From the NCBI GenBank assembly GCA_934169775.1, contig CAKPOI010000047.1:1-6300 (forward strand): 6,300 nucleotides of DNA, given 5' to 3'. The position numbers were made by a program, and so were the translations under genes. The notes beneath the pieces were generated by a model that ran no database searches, was not told the DNA's origin, and saw only the letters and a program-made list of their open reading frames with translations. Position 1 is the first letter of the stretch. Each line of letters opens with the position of its first letter. The DNA comes from an uncultured Clostridia bacterium (GTDB lineage: Bacteria > Bacillota > Clostridia > TANB77 > CAG-508). Shown in pieces: positions 1-5,871 of this stretch.

Positions 1-76
1 TCGGCTCTGCCCATTTGTAACTATTCACAAATCTTATATCAGTTTTTAACGTTTACACAAAACTTGAAACGGTCTC
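1..76 (-). mobile_element. Probable end of an IS256-family insertion sequence (terminal inverted repeat, element continues off the left edge)
   Basis: On the minus strand the sequence starting at 76 reads GAGACCGTTTCAAGTTTTGT and continues GTAAACG. A TTGTGTAAA core a little inside the tip is a known hallmark of IS256/Mutator-type terminal inverted repeats, and the same motif recurs in IS256-like elements of Clostridia as I remember them. Base composition here is less AT-rich than in the operon. The fragment of a replication gene to the right loses recognisable coding at about position 144, consistent with disruption near this point. The transposase gene and the other inverted repeat are outside the window, so no target duplication can be tested. 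The call rests on one motif and is tentative. Confidence 0.4.
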
Positions 77-143
77 GGATAAAACATCGTCCCCTACTAT
101 TATATAAACAGCGAAGTTTTACCCATCTCTCTCTTTTGAAAGA

Positions 144-266
144 TTCGCTACTTGTGGAACCGAGATATAAGGTTTCGCCTGTGTTCTTTGGTGTATCACT
201 ACCACATTTCTCTGTACCGATGTAATCTTTCTGCATACGGAAGCAAGAGATACAATATTCCTTATT
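144..266 (-). pseudogene. Fragment resembling a Rep_trans-type replication initiation factor
   Basis: Reading left from 266, the frame gives NKEYCISCFR, then KDYIGTEK, then NTGETLYLGSTSSE. This matches my memory of the central part of replication initiation factors of integrative elements and rolling-circle plasmids (PF02486; relatives include NicK of ICEBs1 and Orf20 of Tn916). Those proteins carry a 'xxEYVSrFR ... GxTlYlGSrxSe ... RiYdK' stretch before the catalytic region. The expected RxYDK continuation is missing: after the SSE the frame runs into unrelated residues and stops at 39. No ribosome binding site or proper start is present, and the full protein would be several times longer. 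It is therefore a relic. It lies in the same frame directly after the stop codon of the gene at 267-998. Confidence 0.45.
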
Positions 267-998
267 TTAAAACATAATTACAATTCCTGTTTGACAAGAA
301 CGATCATCATAGAAGGATTGTATTTGTCCCCACTCATAATAATATTCGACGCCTGTCATACTCTTTTTACTGGGAGTACCTAAGCATTTCCTTAAAAACC
401 TATTATTTTCTTCTTGCAACTTTTCTAAGACTGTACCATTCATTGTCTCATATTTCGTAGAATACTTTTTGTCTGCTCGAACCAATTCAATCTTTTTTAC
501 TTTTCCATGTCTTCCATAGATTGTAACATAAAACTTCTTATAAAGCCATTTTAAAGGTTTCTTAGAAATCAATATTGTATAAGAATACTCTGTTTGAGCA
601 ATCTTAAAATCAATTTCTTTAAATAGGGAAATACTTCCTTTGGGAGTAATTTTATATCCCCCTATTTTTAACATATCTTCCTTTAGCTCATCCTTTATTT
701 GGATAATCTCCATACTTACTATAAAAACAACATAGCCTTCACACACTACAACGGTAACTATTTTTGCCCATAGCACATCTGGAACAAACATGTTCCAAGC
801 TATAACAGGAAGCAAAGCTACTCCTACCGCAGTCACCAGTAGAAGCACCCTCCAAATATAATTTTTCTTTCTTTTTCCTTCATTAGTTAAATTTTCATCA
901 TAATAAAGATGACCTGGGGCTTCGAATGAGTTTAATAGAAATTCCTTTAAAAATGACACCAGAACCGCTCCCCAAGAAGATTTCTTTTGTTCCTTCAT
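267..998 (-). CDS. Hypothetical two-helix membrane protein with WGxI-type C-terminal motif, immunity-like
   Basis: Not recognised as a named family. The product is 243 residues from the ATG at 998. A TTG nine bases upstream also opens the frame, but it sits one base from the Shine-Dalgarno AGAGGAGA, whereas the ATG is at normal distance. Residues 1-47 are polar. Two membrane helices follow (about 48-70 and 76-97), leaving a cytosolic domain of about 145 residues rich in beta-type sequence and lysine. The last 40 residues contain LGTP, an aromatic YYYEWG run and QIQSFYDDRS. Similar 'LGxP...YxWGxIxSxYDxR' endings occur in uncharacterised proteins next to polymorphic toxin loci in Clostridia (memory, not searched). 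It is the last gene of the run, 77 bases after the preceding one, and no terminator is visible after it. Its stop is followed directly by mobile-element remnants. Confidence 0.8.
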   Translation of the reverse strand: MKEQKKSSWGAVLVSFLKEFLLNSFEAPGHLYYDENLTNEGKRKKNYIWRVLLLVTAVGVALLPVIAWNMFVPDVLWAKIVTVVVCEGYVVFIVSMEIIQIKDELKEDMLKIGGYKITPKGSISLFKEIDFKIAQTEYSYTILISKKPLKWLYKKFYVTIYGRHGKVKKIELVRADKKYSTKYETMNGTVLEKLQEENNRFLRKCLGTPSKKSMTGVEYYYEWGQIQSFYDDRSCQTGIVIMF

Positions 999-1007
999 AT
1001 TACCCAA

Positions 1008-1015
1008 TCTCCTCT
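1008..1015 (-). promoter_or_regulatory. Ribosome binding site that fixes the start at 998
   Basis: The minus strand reads AGAGGAGA here. The core AGGAG is 10 bases from the ATG at 998 but only one base from the upstream TTG at 1007, so the ATG is preferred. Confidence 0.7.
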
Positions 1016-1075
1016 GCTATATGATTATTTTTCATTCTATTTTTTACTTAACTTATACATTAGCAAGATTTTTAG

Positions 1076-1377
1076 TTATTCTTCTAACAATATTTTTATC
1101 CCCGCTTTTTCTGCTTTATGCGAAAAGTCAACAGCAAATCCCCATCCCATCTCTGCAAATTGCCATTTCTTCGTTTTTTTGTAATTTTATAGATTTCAAC
1201 TGTAGACACTTTATTTAATTCAGGATATAACTTCTTAAGTGTAAGTATTTGTTTATTTCTGCTTATTTTTTCATTCCATATAATTGTTAATTTAACCTGT
1301 TTTCTTTCAAAAAAAACCACCTTACATAAATCTGCATAGCAGGCTTCTGGTATTGATATATCATTGTTTTTTAACAT
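1076..1377 (-). CDS. Small soluble hypothetical protein with a frame break at an A7 run (possible -1 frameshift site)
   Basis: The zero frame from the ATG at 1377 (ribosome binding site AAAGGAG four bases upstream) gives 93 residues and stops at 1096. After residue 68 its tail becomes arginine-rich and unlike a folded domain. Moving to the -1 frame at the A7 run (1174-1180) restores protein-like sequence, TKKWQFAEMGWGFAV followed by DFSHKAEKAGIKILLEE, ending at 1076. The joined product is about 100 residues with no membrane helix: N-terminal DADLC-like element (EACYADLC), a strand KLTIIW, KQILTLKKLYPELN, STVEIYK, then an amphipathic helix and a final strand. The helix-strand pattern with KAEKAGIKI near the end loosely recalls the ribosomal L7/L12 C-terminal fold, but that is speculation. 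Family unknown. Intact relatives would be expected to have about 100 residues. It may be a decayed gene, a phase variant, a sequencing error, or use programmed frameshifting. Confidence 0.65.
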
Positions 1378-1396
1378 TTTTCTCCTTTATTTAATT

Positions 1397-1594
1397 TTAT
1401 AAAAAACTTCTAAGCCCTATTAAAAGAAATATGAAGCCTATTAGAGGAACAGGTATCATACAAATGAGAAACACATTAAATTTTTTCCTTGCTTCATCAG
1501 TATTTTCTTCTTTTGTTACTTTTGCTTTTTTCATAACTATAAAAGGGAATATCAGTAATAATAATCCTCCAACTACTGCTAACAATATTTTCAT
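1397..1594 (-). CDS. Small two-helix membrane protein, 65 residues
   Basis: Not recognised. It begins with an N-terminal hydrophobic segment (about 3-20, LLAVVGGLLLLIFPFIV). A charged loop follows (21-38, KKAKVTKEENTDEARKK). A second helix (about 40-62, VFLICMIPVPLIGFIFLLIG) ends in RSFL. The loop is probably cytosolic or exported depending on topology; the positive charge after the first helix and before the second makes a cytosolic loop more likely. The start has a weak ribosome binding site (AAGGAAGG, about 9 bases upstream). It lies 33 bases after the 400-residue gene and 19 bases before the next gene, so it is almost certainly cotranscribed. Small two-helix proteins are common among immunity-like operons, but nothing in the sequence proves that role. 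Confidence 0.7.
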   Translation of the reverse strand: MKILLAVVGGLLLLIFPFIVMKKAKVTKEENTDEARKKFNVFLICMIPVPLIGFIFLLIGLRSFL

Positions 1595-1627
1595 CTTATA
1601 TATTCCTTCCTTATCTTTAAATAAATA

Positions 1628-2830
1628 TTAATCATGTATCGTACTATATTCCAATCCTAATGCACTTTTTCTTCTACAAATTCTTTTACTATCGCCTATT
1701 GATGTATTTTCATATTCACTGTTTGAAACAGTATATATTTCTCTTTTACCATTACAACTTACATATAACTCTCTATCTCTAGTTTTACCACTGCTAATCT
1801 TTTTGTCTGTTACAATTGCAATTTCATGAGTTGCCCCATCAAATGTAAATAAAAAATTTATTGGGAAGCTAATTGTAAATGCGATTATAAAAGCAGCAAA
1901 TACAACTGAAAGTTTACGTCCAAATTTCTGTGGTACATCTGTTTTTAAAGATTTAATAATAAATGGCAGTGCAAGTAAAGCAGTAATAATTGCCGTAATC
2001 TTCATATAGTTTCCAAATTCATAATTAAAGAGTTTACTCGTATTCAGGGATAAAAGCATTGCTATTGCTGCACCCATAAATGGTAATTGATACGCCAGTT
2101 CTTGTCCTTTTTTTGTGGTGACTTCTATAAATATATATGGATAATATTTTATATACACTGCATATGTAATCATCAAAACCATTATAAATATAACTAACAT
2201 TGTTTTGCCACCAATAAAAAATGCTACTGCATCAGCAATTATTAGAATCCAACCTAAAGCTTTTAAAAATTGCTTTGTTTTTTTACGCTTTTCTTTTTCT
2301 ATTGTTTTTGACATATTTTTGATAGTTGTATTCTCATTACATATAGATTTATAGAAATTCTTTTCTATCCAGTTTAAAGCAGGTACATACTTTGATACAT
2401 CTTTGTTCTGTTCAACTAACTCACCAAAATCCACAAGATCTATTTCATGTTTTATAAGTGTATCATATAAAATATCATAATTTACATACACTTGCTCCAG
2501 AGTAACAAGTCTATTGTACATCTTATCAATTAATATGACATCTGTTCTACCATTTAATGGAATCATTAAAATACAACGAATATCATTATATTTTATATGC
2601 TGAGTTTTCTTAACCAGATAGCTAAATACAATTTCATCTTCATTTACTACAATTATTTGTTTCTTGTATGCCAAAATTAAAGCAATACCTAAAAATACAA
2701 AAGGCATAAAACATATCGAAACCCCCATATTTCCTGTAACAAATGTTACCAGTACGATTATTAAAAAAAGAACTGTTGTTACTATTCCTAAATTTTTTAC
2801 AAATTTACTTAATCTAATGACATTATCCAT
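1628..2830 (-). CDS. Multi-pass membrane protein with PH-like domain and exported C-terminal domain
   Basis: The product has 400 residues and its family name is unknown to me. Predicted order: helices at about 13-31 and 36-54; a cytosolic bacterial PH-like domain at about 57-133 (IIVVNEDEIVFSYLVKK, then a strand ending YNDIRCILM, then a closing helix); a charged linker 135-188 rich in KEKRKK; five further helices at about 190-206, 209-227, 247-263, 275-293 and 307-329; and a tail of about 70 residues (333-400) that should be outside the cell if the seven helices and a cytosolic PH domain are right. The tail has IAIVTDKKISSG, ELYVSCNGK, YTVSNSEYENTSIGDSKRI and RKSALGLEY. This 'V-x3-Y-x4-GD-x7-R-x-S-x-LG-x-EY' pattern recurs at the end of other Clostridia membrane proteins in my memory. 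The ribosome binding site AGGGAGA is nine bases before the ATG. A 31-base gap separates it from the gene upstream. Confidence 0.8.
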   Translation of the reverse strand: MDNVIRLSKFVKNLGIVTTVLFLIIVLVTFVTGNMGVSICFMPFVFLGIALILAYKKQIIVVNEDEIVFSYLVKKTQHIKYNDIRCILMIPLNGRTDVILIDKMYNRLVTLEQVYVNYDILYDTLIKHEIDLVDFGELVEQNKDVSKYVPALNWIEKNFYKSICNENTTIKNMSKTIEKEKRKKTKQFLKALGWILIIADAVAFFIGGKTMLVIFIMVLMITYAVYIKYYPYIFIEVTTKKGQELAYQLPFMGAAIAMLLSLNTSKLFNYEFGNYMKITAIITALLALPFIIKSLKTDVPQKFGRKLSVVFAAFIIAFTISFPINFLFTFDGATHEIAIVTDKKISSGKTRDRELYVSCNGKREIYTVSNSEYENTSIGDSKRICRRKSALGLEYSTIHD

Positions 2831-2861
2831 AAACTCAATCTCCCTATATGATTCACATTTT

Positions 2862-3479
2862 TCATTTTTTACGTTCTAATTTCTTCTTATCCTTTTTTAT
2901 TTCTGCAATCTTTACTTGCAGCCAGTCCACATTTCTATTTCGGGCAGAAATTTTAGCGATTTTTTTCTGATTTTTATATAAAATAAGAGCTTCTCCAAAT
3001 AAATTCTTTTTTCTTTTCATCTGGGTAATATCCGTTAATCTTATTTTACAGTTCTTCCTTAAAAATCCATTTCTATATAGCCATCCATCCTTGACAATTG
3101 TTTTGTCCATTAAAAAATAGAAAAATATACCTCCCGGTACAAGAGAGAATAAAAGGAAAACAAAAGCTGTTTCTTTTGCATTGAATACAAGTATCACACT
3201 ATTGTAAACCAAATATAAAAAGAAAATGCCTAGCAGAACATAGTGGCTTTCTTTTGGTCTTATGATGCACTTTTTATCTCTACAACTCAACCATGTTTCT
3301 TGTGAAATTTTATGCTTAGACAGACTATTTGCAAACAATGATGCGCTTATGTTTTCATCAAATTTGAATATTATTTTGTCCCCTGCATATATTTCCAATG
3401 TACCATTTTCTTTATGTACACTTCTTGTTATATCTGAAAATTTATAATATTTTTTTTCCAAAAAACGACCGGTATTCAA
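2862..3479 (-). pseudogene. C-terminal part of a frame-broken [2 TM + PH-like] x2 membrane protein
   Basis: This open frame has only a TTG (3479) with no ribosome binding site, and its first ten residues are an out-of-frame reading of the N-terminal fragment. True coding begins at the A8 run 3450-3457. From there it completes the first PH-like domain (KFSDITRS, TLEIYAGDKIIFKF, SASLFANSLSKHKIS), then has two helices (residues about 79-98 and 103-123 of this frame) and a second PH-like domain (about 128-195: TIVKDGWLYRNGFLRKN, IRLTDITQM, LILYKNQKKIAKI), ending in a lysine-rich tail. Removing one A from the A8 run joins it to the fragment at 3442-3744, giving one protein of roughly 290 residues. 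A separate functional gene is unlikely because of the missing start. The repeat of the same domain pair suggests an internal duplication. Confidence 0.7.
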
Positions 3480-3744
3480 TTACATCATGATTTACCTTGA
3501 CTCTCCACAGGAACAAATGCAGGGTACAGATTCCAGAAAAAGCAATCAATATTCCATACGCCACTATAACTGAAAAATCCGCCTGTCCGTCTATAAAACC
3601 ATACAAAAGTAATCCTGAGAAAAATATAGTTCCAACCAAAAATAAAATTCCCAGCCATCCTTCTTCCTGGATGCTATAATTATTTTCATCTATATTCTTT
3701 TCATAAAAATATTCATTTTTCAACCTCCCATTTTTTGACAGCAA
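3442..3744 (-). pseudogene. N-terminal part of the same frame-broken PH-like membrane protein
   Basis: This frame gives two membrane helices (about 30-51 and 57-79 counted from a TTG at 3744). It then starts a PH-like domain (RVKVNHDVIEYRSFFGKK) and stops two codons after an A8 run. The next strand of that domain, YYKFSDITRS, continues in another frame (fragment at 2862-3479). The start is also doubtful. The TTG at 3744 and one at 3723 lack a properly spaced ribosome binding site. A GGGAGG at 3724-3729 is ideally placed for an ATG at 3716 that overlaps the stop of the upstream gene as ATGA, but that ATG reads only eight codons before TAG. One extra T in the T5 run at 3705-3709 would connect it to YEKNIDENNYS. 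The intact gene probably spans 2862-3716. Confidence 0.65.
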
Positions 3745-4354
3745 AATACTTTACCAGGTGAAAAACTCCTAAGATAGAACCCAAAGAACAAAAATAGGAA
3801 CAAAGGCTTGCAATTCTAATCATGGCTGTATATTCAACGCTGCTACTAAGTACTTTTGCGACACCCATTCCAAGCAATACAAAACTAGTAATACACCATC
3901 CTCCAGCCAGCTTTTTGGAAGAAGATGGATTGTAGATATCTTTTTTAATCAAAGTTATTATAAGAAAAATGTATGCAGCGATTACCAGTATGTAAATGAT
4001 AACGAGTATGGTTAGATACCTCTTATAATATTCTTCTTTCATAGTTGTCAGCATGAGGATAGTTGCTGCCCAACAGAACAAAATAGAAAACGTCAGACTT
4101 TGTATTCCAATGATCCAAAAAACCTTTTTCCCTGTCACTTCTGTTCTTGAAAAACTAAGAATCACGAATCCAAGATAAACAATAACTAAAAATACTTTTG
4201 AAAAAAACGGTGATGGAGCTGATTCAGATAAAAAGAAAAATAAAAATACTAGAAACAAGATTGCTCCATCTAATTTGTAGATTTCTTTCGGCTTAATCAC
4301 ATCTTCTATACCGTATAGTAAAAAACTTTTTGTTTGTTCATTAATCTTTTTCAT
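3713..4354 (-). CDS. Six-helix integral membrane protein, hypothetical
   Basis: Not recognised as a named family. The product has 213 residues. A polar cytosolic start of about 28 residues is followed by hydrophobic segments at about 29-43, 53-69, 79-103, 113-136, 149-168 and 178-200. The C-terminus is short and basic (KYFAVKKWEVEK). The loops are short, with a tight GG turn before helix five. No catalytic motif, nucleotide-binding site or transporter signature is visible. The ATG at 4354 has AGGGGA about eight bases upstream. Its stop overlaps the next gene's likely ATG (ATGA), and it begins 24 bases after the previous gene, so it belongs to one transcript. It could be a membrane immunity-type protein or a permease-like partner of the neighbouring proteins. 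Nothing in the sequence separates these options. Confidence 0.75.
   Translation of the reverse strand: MKKINEQTKSFLLYGIEDVIKPKEIYKLDGAILFLVFLFFFLSESAPSPFFSKVFLVIVYLGFVILSFSRTEVTGKKVFWIIGIQSLTFSILFCWAATILMLTTMKEEYYKRYLTILVIIYILVIAAYIFLIITLIKKDIYNPSSSKKLAGGWCITSFVLLGMGVAKVLSSSVEYTAMIRIASLCSYFCSLGSILGVFHLVKYFAVKKWEVEK
3714..3729 (-). promoter_or_regulatory. Coupled start site: GGGAGG, 7-base spacer, ATG overlapping the upstream stop (ATGA)
   Basis: GGGAGG at 3724-3729 lies seven bases before an ATG at 3714-3716. The ATG shares bases with the TGA stop (3713-3715) of the six-helix gene. This is a standard translational coupling arrangement. It implies that the PH-like gene should start here, although the present frame from this ATG ends after eight codons. 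Confidence 0.55.
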
Positions 4355-4377
4355 TCTCGTTTTCCCCTATCATTTCT

Positions 4378-4875
4378 TTATTCTTCCTCTACGGATATTT
4401 CCACATTTGCATGAAGCACCTTTTCCAGATATAATAAAACAAGCCGTCGCCCTTCTTCACATTTTCCTATCTTAGAAATATTCCTATACAGCAGATATAA
4501 TGGAAACATAAATAAAATCAGACATTCTGTTAAAATCAATAAATCTCCCTGAGAAAAAAACAATGCAAATAAAATCACTATGAGCAGAAAAAATAGTGCA
4601 GCTTTTTTTATGTATGGCAAAAGCACAAACGTACCTTCCAGCATTACATCTCCCCCATAGCTTTTTATATGTGTCTGGAGCATTTCCCAGCCACCGCCTG
4701 TCATACTTCCTGCTGCATATCCGATACATAAGGTATTATCCTCTTCTTTGTAGGCTGCAAGTGCCATATCTCTATAAGCCTGGTTTGAAATACATAATGG
4801 TTTTGTAGTCTTCTTAATCTGTTCCAATAAATATTCTTTGGAATAAGGAAAATATATTTTATAATATTCTTGCAT
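4378..4875 (-). CDS. Hypothetical protein with soluble N-terminal domain and two C-terminal membrane helices
   Basis: Not recognised. The ATG at 4875 is chosen over a TTG at 4914 because AAAGGAA lies five bases upstream of it and nothing suitable precedes the TTG. The product has 165 residues. Residues 1-88 form a soluble domain: YYKIYFPYSKEYLLEQI, then AYRDMALAAYKEEDNTLC, a glycine-rich GYAAGSMTGGGWEML, and a strand before the membrane. Helices lie at about 91-108 and 110-130, with a charged hairpin tip of about two residues. The C-terminal helix (RRLVLLYLEKVL) and acidic end (VEISVEEE) return to the cytosol. The short turn between the helices makes both termini cytosolic likely. It sits 59 bases after the PH-like gene upstream and 23 bases before the six-helix gene. 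Confidence 0.75.
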   Translation of the reverse strand: MQEYYKIYFPYSKEYLLEQIKKTTKPLCISNQAYRDMALAAYKEEDNTLCIGYAAGSMTGGGWEMLQTHIKSYGGDVMLEGTFVLLPYIKKAALFFLLIVILFALFFSQGDLLILTECLILFMFPLYLLYRNISKIGKCEEGRRLVLLYLEKVLHANVEISVEEE

Positions 4876-4880
4876 ATGCT

Positions 4881-4887
4881 TTCCTTT
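4881..4887 (-). promoter_or_regulatory. Ribosome binding site that fixes the start at 4875
   Basis: The minus strand reads AAAGGAA, five bases before the ATG at 4873-4875. The alternative TTG at 4914 has only AT-rich sequence with no purine-rich box upstream. Confidence 0.6.
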
Positions 4888-4934
4888 CTCATAAAAAGGT
4901 TTTCTAAAGTTCAATACAATACAAATTTTTTACA

Positions 4935-5591
4935 TTAGTTTCCATCATTTATAAGCTGAACCATTTCCATAGAGATATTGTATTCTTTGCAAAGTCTGTT
5001 TATTGTCCAATTATTAAAGAGAAGAAAACTCTTCGTCACATAAATATTTGCTTTTGAATGATGTATTAAATTGAAAATACTTTTTATATCATAACAGTTA
5101 AAACTGTAGGCAGGAGACATTCCTATCTGCCCATTGCTTATATTGATATCATATCTTTTTTGTATAACACTTGGATATGCCAAATAAATTGTAATATTGC
5201 ATATATATTTTTTCTTCCCATTTTCTTTTATGTATAGGTATGGTTCTCCCAGTCCAATATCATATATTCCTTTAGGTCTGGAGGATAGTGTAAAAACTAA
5301 TGAATGGATATCCGCATACAAAATTTTTCGTTCCCTAAATCCATATGTTATTTTTTGATCGAATAGTTTATAAGTACGTTGTTTTATAAAGTAATAAAAC
5401 AATAATAAAAAAAACACAAAAAGTATGGTAAAAATCAGTGCTTTTTGAAAACTCACTTTAAAATCAAAGGAAAACAAAAGTTCGGTTAAACAAAACGATA
5501 TTGCTGAACAACTAATAATACTAACTATAATGTTGAACCAAGTATTAAATTTTCCATTTCCAAAGATATAATCATAACTTTTATTCTTCAT
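4935..5591 (-). CDS. Two-helix membrane protein with PH-like cytosolic domain, hypothetical
   Basis: First gene of the central run, 218 residues, family not recognised. Two membrane helices lie at about 18-36 and 49-69. A beta-rich domain starts right after the second helix (residues 72 onward: TYKLFDQKITYGF, ERKILYADIHSLVFTLSS, GEPYLYIKENGKKKYICN). This order of two helices, a strand describing a 'default' surface, an 'xxxDI' element and a following strand is typical of bacterial PH-like (bPH/YcxB-style) proteins, though the match is by pattern only. Residues 140-218 form a further domain ending in an amphipathic helix (NRLCKEYNISMEMVQLI). The ribosome binding site GAGG is six bases before the ATG. 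A promoter is found about 90 bases upstream. Confidence 0.75.
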   Translation of the reverse strand: MKNKSYDYIFGNGKFNTWFNIIVSIISCSAISFCLTELLFSFDFKVSFQKALIFTILFVFFLLLFYYFIKQRTYKLFDQKITYGFRERKILYADIHSLVFTLSSRPKGIYDIGLGEPYLYIKENGKKKYICNITIYLAYPSVIQKRYDINISNGQIGMSPAYSFNCYDIKSIFNLIHHSKANIYVTKSFLLFNNWTINRLCKEYNISMEMVQLINDGN

Positions 5592-5677
5592 TATAACCTC
5601 GTATATTTTTTAATATAGAAAAACTGCATCACAATATCGAACCAAAATATAAAAATCAATTTTATCTCTTTATCATA

Positions 5678-5707
5678 ATTATATACATCAACTAACCACA
5701 TTGTAAA
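5678..5707 (-). promoter_or_regulatory. Probable sigma-A promoter of the central operon
   Basis: The minus strand has TTTACA (5702-5707), an 18-base spacer, and an exact TATAAT (5678-5683). The predicted transcript would start near 5671 and carry a leader of about 80 bases before the ATG at 5591. It is directly downstream of a terminator-like hairpin, which fits an operon boundary. The -35 differs from consensus at one position and the spacer is one base longer than optimal. Confidence 0.5.
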
Positions 5708-5740
5708 GCAAAAAGCAAGCCATTTTCAGACTTGCTTTCC
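5705..5740 (-). terminator. Rho-independent terminator for the right-flank genes
   Basis: AAAGCAAG and CTTGCTTT form a perfect 8-bp stem (5731-5738 with 5712-5719) around an 11-base loop. On the minus strand the stem runs into TTGCTTT, a mostly T tail. On the plus strand the hairpin is followed by CCACC, so it is a minus-strand terminator. The stem has only three G-C pairs, so it may be weak. Its T tail overlaps the -35 box of the next promoter. Confidence 0.5.
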
Positions 5741-5756
5741 ACCAGATTACTGCACC

Positions 5757-5871
5757 TTATTGCCAAATCATCTCCTTATTCAAAATTCCCTTTTCACACT
5801 CTTATATAGTATTTATTTGCTACCCATTCCATCTGTTTATCTGCCTTCAACTCTTCCTTAATCCCCTGTGT
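5757..5871 (-). pseudogene. C-terminal remnant of a TnpV-like transposon protein, frame-broken
   Basis: Reading left from 5871, one frame gives TQGIKEELKADKQMEWV and then YYIRV before a stop. A second frame then gives ECEKGILNKEMIWQ and TAA at 5757. In TnpV proteins (PF14198; transposon-encoded, found on Clostridia mobile elements) the C-terminus is, as I recall, 'aqGvTEeLKAxdQMeWVxxMNNIRxxAxEIVNkEmIY'. The two pieces together cover this end in the right order with one frame change in between. TnpV is normally about 110-120 residues; the N-terminal two thirds are absent here, replaced by an unrelated membrane reading frame. The function of TnpV is unknown. The remnant marks former mobile-element DNA on this flank, and the terminator directly follows it. 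Confidence 0.55.

Noticed and set aside
39..236. 65-codon minus-strand frame as an intact gene
   Set aside because: The ATG lacks a ribosome binding site and lies inside a longer fragment of replication-factor-like sequence. Its last 34 residues look like random translation into the IS-like end.
1008..1075. Possible internal promoter or terminator before the last gene
   Set aside because: AT-rich sequence gives partial -35 matches, but no correctly spaced -10 and no hairpin with a T tail were found.
987..1218. Two overlapping plus-strand frames of 65 codons
   Set aside because: They are antisense to the small soluble gene and its intergenic gap, rich in F, S and I from AT-rich reverse reading, with no ribosome binding site.
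1431..1631. Plus-strand frame of 66 codons
   Set aside because: It is the antisense of the 65-residue two-helix gene; composition is dominated by N, F and P and there is no ribosome binding site.
4484..4892. Alternative minus- and plus-strand frames of 63-81 codons
   Set aside because: They are shadows within the 165-residue gene, which has a good start, a ribosome binding site and clear helices.
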